Shown here piece after piece: positions 33,102-41,132 of a stretch of 64,000 bases of DNA. The notes under the pieces are model-generated. The model was given only the letters and a program-made list of their open reading frames with translations. It was not told the origin of the DNA and did not search any database. The translations under genes were made by a program, and so were the position numbers. How positions within the stretch are numbered: the stretch's first letter is position 1; each line of letters starts with the position of its first letter. This DNA comes from Leptolinea sp. HRD-7 (GTDB lineage Bacteria; Chloroflexota; Anaerolineae; Anaerolineales; Anaerolineaceae). The stretch is taken from contig AP024710.1 in NCBI GenBank assembly GCA_024363285.1, positions 1,369,001 to 1,433,000 on the forward strand, written 5' to 3'.

Positions 33102-34667
33102 ATGGGTTTTGAACGAACATTAATCATTAGCATACTTTTTACATCAGCCATTTGTCTGATTGTTCTCTCCTGTTTAATTTGGAACAGGCGTACATCCTCC
33201 AGCCGTGGAGCACAATATTTTGCGCTGGGTTTGGCTGCCACCGCGGTTTATACGTTTGGCTATGGCATGGAATTATCCAGCCAGTCACTGGCCGACGTAA
33301 TGTTCTGGGTGAGAATTGAACACCTGGGAATTCAGCTTATCACACCCTGCTGGGTGCTTTTCACTCTGTGCATCACAGGTTATGAAAGGGTGATTACACC
33401 ATCCAGACTGCTGGTTCTTTTCGCGTATCCTGTCTTTATGGTTTTTGCCACTCAAACACTGGGTACATTGAATCTGGTTCATAAAAATCCCCGCCTGGAT
33501 ATCAGCGGTCCATTTCCTACTTTTACGTATGACCGTGGAATATGGATGTATATAGGTCTGGCTTACATCAATGTATGCTTATTAACATGCCTTGTCCTGT
33601 ACACCATTATGGTTTTTCGCTCAAAACCGGCTTTCCGCAACCAGGCAATCCTCTTTTTGCTGGCATCCATAGTTCCATTTGTTGCCGAATTCCTCTACAA
33701 CATAGGGCTTTCTCCTTTTAACATTGACCTGATCCCATTCTCATTAACGATCAGCTGTTTTATTTTTGCGTTCGGGTATTATCGATTTCAACTTTTGCAG
33801 ATCATCCCACTGGCACGTGATGTGATCTTCGACAATTTGAAAGACGGCGTGCTGGTTCTGGATAACAGTGATCGCATCATTGACTATAATCCCGCGATTC
33901 AAAGCATGGTCACCGGAATAACGAAAACAGTAATCGGTAAGCCGGTCTATGATGTTTTGCGTGAAGAAGCCATCCTGCTGGATTTTATCCGCGGCAACAA
34001 TTCTGGTTTATTTGAGCTAGAAAAATCCAGAGATGGGAATATAAATACATACCTGGGGAATCTGTCTCCTTTGCGGGACTGGAATGATAAAACAGTGGGC
34101 AAGATCATTACATTGCATGACAATACCCGAACCAAAGACCTATTAACCCAACTTGAAAATCTGGCTTCCAGGGATAGTCTGACAAATGTTTTTAACCGTC
34201 GAAACTTCGAACAACTTGTTTTGAAAGACCTGACGCGTGATCATCCTGACAACGGTAATATTTCGTTGATCATGATGGATCTGGATAATTTCAAGCAGAT
34301 CAATGACACCTACGGCCACGCTGCCGGTGACATGGTTCTAAAGAAGGTCATTCAAACCTGTCAACATCTTCTTCGGCAGGCGGATATCCCAGGCCGGTAT
34401 GGTGGAGACGAATTTGTGTTTTTTCTTCCGGATACCGATACAGATTCCGCGAAGGCGATTGCCGGGCGGCTGCTGGAGGGAATTACCAAAAATACGTATC
34501 AACTTGAAGGCACCCGATTCTCAATCTCGGCGAGTCTGGGGGTTTCAAGCTCAACGCGGTCTGGCAAAATATCACTGAAAGAGCTCTTCCGAAATGCCGA
34601 TAAAGCTGTATACATGGCAAAACAGGAAGGCAGGAATCGAGTATGCGTATGCAATCCAGAGGGGTAA
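33102..34667 (+). CDS. Diguanylate cyclase with 7TM, PAS and GGDEF domains
   Basis: 521 aa. The N-terminal about 225 residues hold seven hydrophobic helices like the 7TM sensor of histidine kinases (LIISILFTSAICLIVLSCLIW and following). A PAS-like domain follows (DNLKDGVLVLDNSDRIIDYNPAIQSMVTG). The GGDEF domain has the catalytic YGGDEF motif (residues about 434-438), the substrate region LMMDLDNFKQINDTYGH-like (IMMDLDNFKQINDTYGH), and an I-site RQAD five residues before GGDEF, which permits feedback inhibition by c-di-GMP. It makes c-di-GMP at the membrane in response to an unknown signal. It is the first of three tandem cyclase genes. Confidence 0.93.
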   Translation: MGFERTLIISILFTSAICLIVLSCLIWNRRTSSSRGAQYFALGLAATAVYTFGYGMELSSQSLADVMFWVRIEHLGIQLITPCWVLFTLCITGYERVITPSRLLVLFAYPVFMVFATQTLGTLNLVHKNPRLDISGPFPTFTYDRGIWMYIGLAYINVCLLTCLVLYTIMVFRSKPAFRNQAILFLLASIVPFVAEFLYNIGLSPFNIDLIPFSLTISCFIFAFGYYRFQLLQIIPLARDVIFDNLKDGVLVLDNSDRIIDYNPAIQSMVTGITKTVIGKPVYDVLREEAILLDFIRGNNSGLFELEKSRDGNINTYLGNLSPLRDWNDKTVGKIITLHDNTRTKDLLTQLENLASRDSLTNVFNRRNFEQLVLKDLTRDHPDNGNISLIMMDLDNFKQINDTYGHAAGDMVLKKVIQTCQHLLRQADIPGRYGGDEFVFFLPDTDTDSAKAIAGRLLEGITKNTYQLEGTRFSISASLGVSSSTRSGKISLKELFRNADKAVYMAKQEGRNRVCVCNPEG

Positions 34668-35767
34668 TTGCACGCTTTCAAAACATCACAAATTGGTTGA
34701 GAGGAGATGAAAACCTTTCAGAAATCAACCGGGTATTCCATTCGTCCTGTTTGATCGGCGGTCTCTTTTGTCTGCTTTCAGGGTTTGAGTGTTATTTCAC
34801 CGGTTTAAGTATCGTTCTGGTAGTTGCCAATTTCTTTTATGCGGTCATTCTGGCTGTATCGTATTATTTTTCGCGGTTCAGGCATCAATTTCAGCTTTCT
34901 CGAATAATTTCAATTCTGATCCTTGTCTTTGGATATTTCCCCATCCTGTGGTTTTATAACGGCGGCGCCCGGGGTTCTATACCCTATTTCATTCCGGGGG
35001 TCATCTCATTTGTTACCATTTCAATCATTGACCCGTGGGAATCGAAGCGCAGCAAGGTCATAAGCGTTGTAATGGCTCTGGTTTTTTGCGCAGTCATTAT
35101 CAGCCTTATTTTGATCGAATTTTTCCATCCTGAATGGGTACACATGTACCCTGATCCAGTTGCACAGTTAGTGGATACGATTATCGGCTCAGTCTTCGCG
35201 ATCCTTGGAAATTACATGCTCATCAGAGCCTGTCTGGGGCTTTATTACCGGCAACTCGCCAGGGTGAATGAGATCGCCATTCATGACGCGATGACCGGAC
35301 TCTATAATCATATTCACATTGTCGACCGCCTGACGGAAGAAATCAACCGCGTTACCCGCAGCGGCGCTCCGCTATCTATCATGATCCTGGATGTGGACCA
35401 TTTTAAGCAGATCAACGACACCTATGGACATATCACGGGTGATCAGGTAATAACGAAGGTTTCGCAAACGATCAAAACCAATAGCCGGTCAATTGACCTT
35501 ATTGGACGTTATGGCGGCGATGAAATTCTGATCATACTACCTGAAACAACCGCGGAGATTGCAAAGGTTTCAGGAAAACGGCTCCTGGAAAAAGTACGTG
35601 GTTTGGAATTTAGCCGGCAGTTTAGCGTGACATGCAGCGCCGGGATATCTCAATTTGAGAATGGGGATACGGTTGACAGCCTGATTGAAAAAGCCGATCA
35701 GAGCCTTTACCAGGCAAAAGACGCCGGCCGTGATAGAGTTTATATCTGCAACCCGGAGGTTATTTAA
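34643..35767 (+). CDS. GGDEF-type membrane diguanylate cyclase with variant GGDEI motif
   Basis: 374 aa: short N-terminal tail with ITNWLRGDENLSEINRVF, then about six hydrophobic helices, then GGDEF. The active-site loop reads RYGGDEILIIL (residues about 291-295), so the usual Phe is Ile; the GG and the Asp-Glu pair are kept and the nearby IMILDVDHFKQINDTYGH is intact. An I-site RSID sits five residues before. The substitution may reduce or abolish activity, but other substitutions at this position are known to be active. It overlaps the previous gene by 25 nt and the next by 1 nt, and is a clear paralogue of the third gene. Confidence 0.9.
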   Translation: MRMQSRGVIARFQNITNWLRGDENLSEINRVFHSSCLIGGLFCLLSGFECYFTGLSIVLVVANFFYAVILAVSYYFSRFRHQFQLSRIISILILVFGYFPILWFYNGGARGSIPYFIPGVISFVTISIIDPWESKRSKVISVVMALVFCAVIISLILIEFFHPEWVHMYPDPVAQLVDTIIGSVFAILGNYMLIRACLGLYYRQLARVNEIAIHDAMTGLYNHIHIVDRLTEEINRVTRSGAPLSIMILDVDHFKQINDTYGHITGDQVITKVSQTIKTNSRSIDLIGRYGGDEILIILPETTAEIAKVSGKRLLEKVRGLEFSRQFSVTCSAGISQFENGDTVDSLIEKADQSLYQAKDAGRDRVYICNPEVI

Positions 35768-36846
35768 TGAGTTATCAGAGGGGAATAACCTGGTTGGGTG
35801 GAGATGATAATCTTTCAGAAATAAACCGCATATTTAATCTGGCATGCTTGATTGGAGCTCTCTTTTGTTTCTTATCCGCCGTAGAAAGCTGGATGGCATC
35901 GCTGAGCCCATTCCTGGTAGCCGGGAATATTTTTTACACAATCGTGTTGGTATTCGCGTATTATTTTTCACGGTTCCGTGGAAAATTTAATATCAGCCGG
36001 ATCATCAGTATTATTACTTTATTTGTTGTCTATTTTCCGGCACTATGGTTCTTTAATGGTGGGAATGAAAGCGCCATTCCTTACTTTATTCCGTTATTAG
36101 TGTCATTTTTGACCATAAGTGTTGTCGGGCGGAGAAATACCCCGGGCGACCATCTGGTCATTTTTTTAATTGTAATTTTGTTTTGCCTTGAAGTTGTTTT
36201 CTTTATTCTGATAAATTTCCGTCATCCGGAATGGATTTACCAGTATACAGATCAAGCGACGCAGGAAGTGGATATTGTGATCGGGGCGGTATTTGCTGTC
36301 ATCGGTAATTTTATGATCATACTCGCCGCGTTTAACATGTACTACCGTCAACTGGAAAAAACAGAGCAGCTTGTTTTTCGAGATTCAATGACCGGACTGT
36401 ATAACCATCAGTATATTGTGTCGAATCTCGAAGAAGAAATCGACCGGTCTGGACGGTATCAAATCCCTCTCTCTATCATTGTTCTGGATGTGGACAATTT
36501 CAAAAAAGTCAATGACACATACGGGCATGTAATGGGTGATTCGGTATTGAAGAAAGTGTCAAAAACAATAAAATCTGAATGCCGCACCATCGATAAGATT
36601 GGCCGGTATGGAGGGGATGAATTCTTGATCGTTCTCCCGGAGACATGCCTGGATAAGGCGGTTGTTTTGGCCCGGCGTTTGTTGGAATCGGTGGAGTCTC
36701 TGGCATTGGACGAAACAGGTAAGGTAACTATCAGCCTTGGTATTGCCCAATGGAAAAACGAAGAAAACGCCAGCTCGTTCATTGAACGCGCTGATGACAA
36801 CCTGTATGAGGCAAAAAGGGCCGGTCGCAATCGTTTTATCAGTTAG
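35767..36846 (+). CDS. Membrane diguanylate cyclase with intact GGDEF
   Basis: 359 aa, paralogue of the preceding gene: both open with a WL(R/G)GD(E/D)NLSEINR(V/I)F stretch and share the membrane part (a soluble tail, then six hydrophobic segments). The GGDEF domain has IVLDVDNFKKVNDTYGH and YGGDEFLIVLPE (residues about 282-286), with RTID as I-site five residues before. The start codon overlaps the previous stop (TAATG). It ends with SYR-like C-terminus FERADDNLYEAKRAGRN, the usual end of the family. The cyclase genes therefore form one operon, and the downstream TetR gene is convergent, overlapping by 4 nt. Confidence 0.92.
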   Translation: MSYQRGITWLGGDDNLSEINRIFNLACLIGALFCFLSAVESWMASLSPFLVAGNIFYTIVLVFAYYFSRFRGKFNISRIISIITLFVVYFPALWFFNGGNESAIPYFIPLLVSFLTISVVGRRNTPGDHLVIFLIVILFCLEVVFFILINFRHPEWIYQYTDQATQEVDIVIGAVFAVIGNFMIILAAFNMYYRQLEKTEQLVFRDSMTGLYNHQYIVSNLEEEIDRSGRYQIPLSIIVLDVDNFKKVNDTYGHVMGDSVLKKVSKTIKSECRTIDKIGRYGGDEFLIVLPETCLDKAVVLARRLLESVESLALDETGKVTISLGIAQWKNEENASSFIERADDNLYEAKRAGRNRFIS

Positions 36847-37484
36847 CCTACCGGGTCAGGATCGGCTGTCCAGGAATCCGGGATACGATTTGTTGTTAAC
36901 CGGTTGATCGCAAAGACTAGCAAACCGCGGATCGTCATGCGATCGGTGACGGTATGCGAGATCTGGTTCTCGAGCAACAGTAAAACAAATCCGTGCACCA
37001 TGCTCCACACGCTGACAGCCACGGCATCGGTGGGGCCAGATTCAAGCAGGCCGGCATTCTGGCATTCCCTGACAATCTCTTCCACTACGGAAAAACTGCG
37101 TTTTGACATTTCCACGAACTCGGGATAATCCTTCTCCTTTTCCAGTATCCCGGAGAACGTGATCTTGAAGTGTGCCGGGTCATCCAACGCGAAACGGGTA
37201 TACGCCCAGGCAGCTTCTACCAGTTGACGCAATGGATCGCCTGAATATGCGCGGCACACGGCCTGCAATTTTTCATAGAGAAGCCGATATCCTTCCGTAG
37301 AAATGGCGGCGATCAACGCCTGCTTATCGGCAAAGTGCGCGTAAGGCGCGGAGTGACTGACCCCGGCGCGGCCGGCTACTTTGCGCAGACTAAGGCCGCT
37401 TTCCCCGTCTTCCGCCAGTATCTCGATCCCGGCGGTGATCAGCGCATTTTTCAGGTCGCCGTGGTGGTATTTTTCATTGGGCAT
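36843..37484 (-). CDS. TetR-family regulator of the aldolase-kinase operon
   Basis: 213 aa. HTH at residues about 8-60 (LKNALITAGIEILAEDGESGLSLRKVAGRAGVSHSAPYAHFADKQALIAAI); the AcrR-type C-terminal domain follows (AYTRFALDDPAHFKITFSGIL; VWSMVHGFVLLLLENQI). It is divergent from the class II aldolase gene with a 153-nt shared region holding two similar 15-bp operators, so it very probably represses that operon and itself. Its 3' end overlaps the last GGDEF gene in a tail-to-tail fashion. The ligand is likely a pathway substrate or intermediate. Confidence 0.9.
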   Translation of the reverse strand: MPNEKYHHGDLKNALITAGIEILAEDGESGLSLRKVAGRAGVSHSAPYAHFADKQALIAAISTEGYRLLYEKLQAVCRAYSGDPLRQLVEAAWAYTRFALDDPAHFKITFSGILEKEKDYPEFVEMSKRSFSVVEEIVRECQNAGLLESGPTDAVAVSVWSMVHGFVLLLLENQISHTVTDRMTIRGLLVFAINRLTTNRIPDSWTADPDPVG

Positions 37485-37505
37485 GGACTAATGCTAGCTT
37501 TAAAT

Positions 37506-37550
37506 CTTGACACTGTCAAGTTTAAGGTCTACAATCTTTACAGTGTCAAG
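37506..37550. promoter_or_regulatory. Twin TetR operators and divergent promoter
   Basis: CTTGACACTGTCAAG (37506-37520) is a perfect 15-bp palindrome, and CTTTACAGTGTCAAG (37536-37550) is a near copy exactly 30 bp further. The plus-strand promoter is TTGACA (37507-37512) within operator 1 plus TACAAT (37530-37535) with a 17-nt spacer. The minus-strand TTGACA in operator 2 can serve the TetR gene. Binding of two dimers three helical turns apart would close both promoters. Confidence 0.7.
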
Positions 37551-37637
37551 ATTGTTCTTTTGTTAACGGCTTTCCCCCTGTTGTTTGTTTTGAATCAATG
37601 TGCATTCATAGAACCCCCAACTAAAAGAGAGGTGTGT

Positions 37638-38342
37638 ATGGATGAAATTCAATTAAAGAAGGAAGAGATCGTTGCTTCATGCCGGCTTCTGGTGGAAAAA
37701 GGCTACCTGATGGCTACCGGCGGCAACGTCTCCGTGCGCATACCGGAGCGGAACGCGTTTGCCGTCACCCCGTCGAACTACGATTACCTGAAGATGACGC
37801 CCGATGACGTCTGCGTTCTCGATTTCGATCTGAACCGCCTGCAGGGTGACATGAAACCATCCGTGGAAGCCGGGATGCACTGTGCCATCTATAAAGCGCG
37901 CCCTGATGTTAACGCCATCATTCACACACACCAGGTGTATACCAGTTCTCTGGCTCTGATCAACGCGCCCATCCCGCATCTATTTGACGAGCAGGTGCGT
38001 TTCCTGGGACGCAGCGTGGAGATCATCCCTTATATGCCATCCGGCACCGGGCTGCTTAAAGATACCGTCGCGAAGCATGTGAAGAACCACAACAACGCCT
38101 TCATGATGCAGAACCATGGCGCGCTGGTCTTCGGTACCGATATGGACCGCGCCCTGGACAACGTGGAAGTGCTGGAGAAATGCGCGCTGGCATACCTGCT
38201 GGCGTTATGCACCGAAAAGAAGGTCAGCAAAATTCCGCTGCCCATTCGCGAGATCGCTTTTTCCAAGCTGCGCAAAGACCAGAAGACCGTCGAGCAGCGC
38301 GTAGCGGAAGCGCTGGCAAAAACAACCGGTACGTCGAATTAA
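37638..38342 (+). CDS. Class II aldolase (L-fuculose-phosphate-aldolase-like)
   Basis: 234-aa zinc aldolase of the FucA/RhaD/AraD family. The phosphate-loop start is GYLMATGGNVSVRI, the zinc ligands are in IIHTHQVYTSSLALI (HTH) and MMQNHGALVFGTDMDRALDNVEVLEKCA (the third His in QNHG), and the acid residue is the Glu in VEAGMHCAIYKARPDV. It splits or forms a sugar phosphate to give dihydroxyacetone phosphate or glycolaldehyde-type products. The start at ATG 37638 has AGAGAGGTG before it; longer frames start upstream of the promoter. It is the first gene of a four-gene catabolic-looking operon. Confidence 0.88.
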   Translation: MDEIQLKKEEIVASCRLLVEKGYLMATGGNVSVRIPERNAFAVTPSNYDYLKMTPDDVCVLDFDLNRLQGDMKPSVEAGMHCAIYKARPDVNAIIHTHQVYTSSLALINAPIPHLFDEQVRFLGRSVEIIPYMPSGTGLLKDTVAKHVKNHNNAFMMQNHGALVFGTDMDRALDNVEVLEKCALAYLLALCTEKKVSKIPLPIREIAFSKLRKDQKTVEQRVAEALAKTTGTSN

Positions 38343-38363
38343 TAGTTGATATTGGAGAAACCC

Positions 38364-39809
38364 ATGAGCGAACAGCAATATGCCATCAGCCAGTACCCCG
38401 ATGTAGACGAAGTATATGCCCGTCTGAATAACCTGATCAGCCAGCCCATGCGCTCCGTGCGGCCGGAAAAGATGCAGGAATACCTGGCGTATTTTGACAA
38501 CAACTGCAAACGGTCAAAAGAATTGACCGATGAAGCCAAGACCTATATTCCCGGCGGGGTGCAGCACAACCTGGCATTCAACTACCCGTTCCCGATCGCC
38601 ATTGAGAAAGCCGCGGACGCTTACATGTGGGACGTGGACGGCAACAAATATATCGACTTCCTGCAGGCCGGCGGCCCCACCATTCTGGGCAGCAACTATG
38701 CCCCGGTGCGCGAGAAAGTCACCGAAATGCTGCAGTCTTGCGGCCCGGTGACCGGCCTGTTCCACGAATACGAACTCAAACTGGCCAAACTGATCCAACA
38801 GCACATGCCGTCTATTGAAATGTTCCGCATGCTGGGTTCTGGCACCGAAGGCGTAATGGCCGCCATCCGCGCGGCGCGCACCTTCACCAAGAAGCGCATC
38901 GTCATCAAGGTGGGCGGCGCGTACCACGGCTGGAGTGACTCGATGGTCTTCGGGTTGCATGTGCCCGGAACCGGCCGTCTGGAATCCGCCGGCATTCCGT
39001 GGGGAGCTACCTCATCAACAGAAGAATTTTTCCCCAACAGCCTGGGCGCGCTAAAACGCCAGTTGATCCTCAATCGGTTATTGGGCGGTACAGCGGCTGT
39101 GATCGTGGAACCGGTGGGACCAGAAAGCGGCACCCGCCCGGTGCCGTTTGACTTCAATCGGAAGGTCCGCGAGCTGTGTGACGAATTCGGCGCGCTGTTG
39201 ATCTTTGACGAAGTAGTCACCGGTTTCCGTCTTGGTCTGGGCGGCGCGCAGGGCTACTTCGGCGTCAAACCGGATCTCACCGTGTTCGGTAAATGCGTCA
39301 CCGGCGGTTTCCCCATGGCGGGGGGAGTGGGTGGCCGGCGTGACGTCATCATGACCTTCGCGGCGGGTATTGGCGGCATCGGCAAGAAAGCTTATGTGGG
39401 CGGCACGCTTTCAGCCAATCCGCTTTCCTGTGTGGCCGGGTATTACGCTATTAAAGAAATGGAACGCACCAACGCGCCGGTCATCGCCGGCAAAGCCGGT
39501 GACCGGCTCACCGCGGGACTCAACGCGATCATCGAAAAACACGGCTTACCCTTTGTGGCCTACAACCAGGGATCTATTGTGCACCTTGAAACCTCCGGTG
39601 TGATGCTGCTGGATTTCCGCAACCCCATCCGGCTGGCCAAAGAACTCAAGCCGCGCAAACACATGATCGAACAGATGGGCGCGGCTTACATGGCCAATGG
39701 ACTGATCACACTCGCCGGCTCACGTATGTACACCTCCATGGCCGATACGGATGCGGTCATTGATGAAGCCCTATCCCGTTTTGAGGCTGTATTGAGCGAG
39801 TGCGTTTGA
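38364..39809 (+). CDS. Class III aminotransferase, glutamate-1-semialdehyde aminomutase-like
   Basis: 481-aa PLP-dependent enzyme. The core includes YMWDVDGNKYIDFLQAGGPTILG (class III N-part), MFRMLGSGTEGVMAAIRAARTFTKKRIVIKVGGAYHGW, the cofactor Asp in LLIFDEVVTGFRL, and the PLP Lys in PDLTVFGKCVTGGFPMAGGVGG. It resembles hemL-like enzymes and the related omega-transaminases rather than the tetrapyrrole enzyme itself; size and neighbours suggest it acts on an aminated substrate of the operon. It lies 21 nt after the aldolase and is followed by a hairpin and an MFS gene. GGAGAAA precedes ATG 38364. Confidence 0.87.
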   Translation: MSEQQYAISQYPDVDEVYARLNNLISQPMRSVRPEKMQEYLAYFDNNCKRSKELTDEAKTYIPGGVQHNLAFNYPFPIAIEKAADAYMWDVDGNKYIDFLQAGGPTILGSNYAPVREKVTEMLQSCGPVTGLFHEYELKLAKLIQQHMPSIEMFRMLGSGTEGVMAAIRAARTFTKKRIVIKVGGAYHGWSDSMVFGLHVPGTGRLESAGIPWGATSSTEEFFPNSLGALKRQLILNRLLGGTAAVIVEPVGPESGTRPVPFDFNRKVRELCDEFGALLIFDEVVTGFRLGLGGAQGYFGVKPDLTVFGKCVTGGFPMAGGVGGRRDVIMTFAAGIGGIGKKAYVGGTLSANPLSCVAGYYAIKEMERTNAPVIAGKAGDRLTAGLNAIIEKHGLPFVAYNQGSIVHLETSGVMLLDFRNPIRLAKELKPRKHMIEQMGAAYMANGLITLAGSRMYTSMADTDAVIDEALSRFEAVLSECV

Positions 39810-39821
39810 CATAAAATATTA

Positions 39822-39853
39822 ACCATCCCCGCCAGATTTTCCACGGGGATGGT
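39822..39853 (+). other. Hairpin between aminotransferase and MFS genes
   Basis: ACCATCCCCG (39822-39831) pairs with CGGGGATGGT (39844-39853) with a 12-nt loop. No T-run follows, so it is more likely to be a processing or stability element that sets different transcript levels within the operon than a full terminator. Confidence 0.45.
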
Positions 39854-39890
39854 CTGCTTATTCCCCCATTCCGCAACCGGAGAAATCATC

Positions 39891-41102
39891 ATGGACAATC
39901 AGTACAGGTTATATCCATACCGATGGGTGGTGATCGGCGTGTTCATGTTCATCAACCTGACCATCCAGACACTGTGGATCAGCTATGCCCCGGTGACCGG
40001 CCCCGCCGCGCAATATTACGGCGTGACCGACCTGCAGATCGGCTGGCTAGCCATGTCTTTCATGATCGCTTTCATACCGCTGTCCATCCCGGTTTCGTGG
40101 GTTATCGACACCTACGGCTTCCGAGCGGCGGTAAGTATTGGCGCGGTGATGATGGGTATCTTCGGACTGATGCGCGGCTTTGCCGGAACCAGCTACTCCC
40201 TCGTGCTGGCGGCGACCATTGGAATTGCTGCCTCTCAGCCGTTTCTGCTCAACGCGTGGACGAAAGTGCCTGCCAACTGGTTCTCCATTGAAGAACGTGC
40301 TACCGCCGTGGGTATGGTCACGCTATCCAACCTGGTGGGGACGGCTATCGGTATGGTTTTGCCCCCCATCCTGATCGAGACCATGAGCATCCAGAATGTG
40401 CAGATGATCTTCGGCGGCGTGGCGGCATTTTCTGCGCTGCTGTTCGTCATCCTCGCGCGCGAGACTCCGCCTACACCGCCGTGTCCCGCGGGTCAGGAAG
40501 TGCGCGCCCTCATGCTGGATGGTTTGAAGAACGCTCTGAAGAACCGTTATTTCTGGCTGTACCTGGCGGTATCGTTCATCGGACTGGGCATCTTCAACGG
40601 AATCACTACCTGGGTGGAAAACATCATCCGCCCGCGGGGTTTCACACCCACCGATGCCGGTACGCTCGGCGCGCTGATGCTGGTGGGCGGTGTGATCGGC
40701 GCGGTGGTCATCCCGCCGTTCTCAGACAAACAGCACAAGCGCAAGAAATTTATCCTCTTCGGCTTTGCGATGACCATCCCCTTCCTCATCGGGTTAACCT
40801 ATGCCACCAATCTCTGGATCCTCTTTATCTCGGCGTTCGGCCTGGGCTTCTTCTTGACCAGCGCCATGCCCATTGGCATGCAGTACGCGGCAGAAATTAC
40901 CCGGCCGACGCCGGAAGGCACATCGAATGGACTGATCCAGCTCTTCGGGCAGGCTTCCGTGGTGTTCGTCTACATCATGGAAGCCGTCAAAGCGCCCGAT
41001 GGTTCCTTCACTCCGGCGCTGCTGCTGGCGCTGGCTTTGCTGGTGATCGGCCTGCTTTTGATCAGCCAGTTGAAAGACCCGGAGACGCAGTCCGCTTCAT
41101 AA
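39891..41102 (+). CDS. Major facilitator superfamily transporter of the aldolase-kinase operon
   Basis: 403 aa with about twelve hydrophobic helices and a central cytoplasmic loop near residue 200. The start PYRWVVIGVFMFINLTIQTLWISYAPV and the segment GWLAMSFMIAFIPLSIPVSWVIDTYGFRAAVS, with its D-x-x-G-x-R type loop, mark the MFS N-half; a second copy lies in MLVGGVIGAVVIPPFSDKQHKRKKFILFG. It has an FLVCR/phthalate-permease-like look and would import the substrate of the operon. ATG 39891 follows an AGAAATC region without a strong Shine-Dalgarno. It is followed 30 nt later by the FGGY kinase. Confidence 0.85.
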   Translation: MDNQYRLYPYRWVVIGVFMFINLTIQTLWISYAPVTGPAAQYYGVTDLQIGWLAMSFMIAFIPLSIPVSWVIDTYGFRAAVSIGAVMMGIFGLMRGFAGTSYSLVLAATIGIAASQPFLLNAWTKVPANWFSIEERATAVGMVTLSNLVGTAIGMVLPPILIETMSIQNVQMIFGGVAAFSALLFVILARETPPTPPCPAGQEVRALMLDGLKNALKNRYFWLYLAVSFIGLGIFNGITTWVENIIRPRGFTPTDAGTLGALMLVGGVIGAVVIPPFSDKQHKRKKFILFGFAMTIPFLIGLTYATNLWILFISAFGLGFFLTSAMPIGMQYAAEITRPTPEGTSNGLIQLFGQASVVFVYIMEAVKAPDGSFTPALLLALALLVIGLLLISQLKDPETQSAS

Positions 41103-41132
41103 CAAATCGGATTAACGCAACAGGAATCAGCC

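Noticed and set aside
34643..34667. Frameshift between the first and second diguanylate cyclase genes
   Set aside because: The 25-nt overlap could suggest a fused reading frame, but both proteins end and start at places typical of their families, so an ordinary gene overlap is the simpler explanation.
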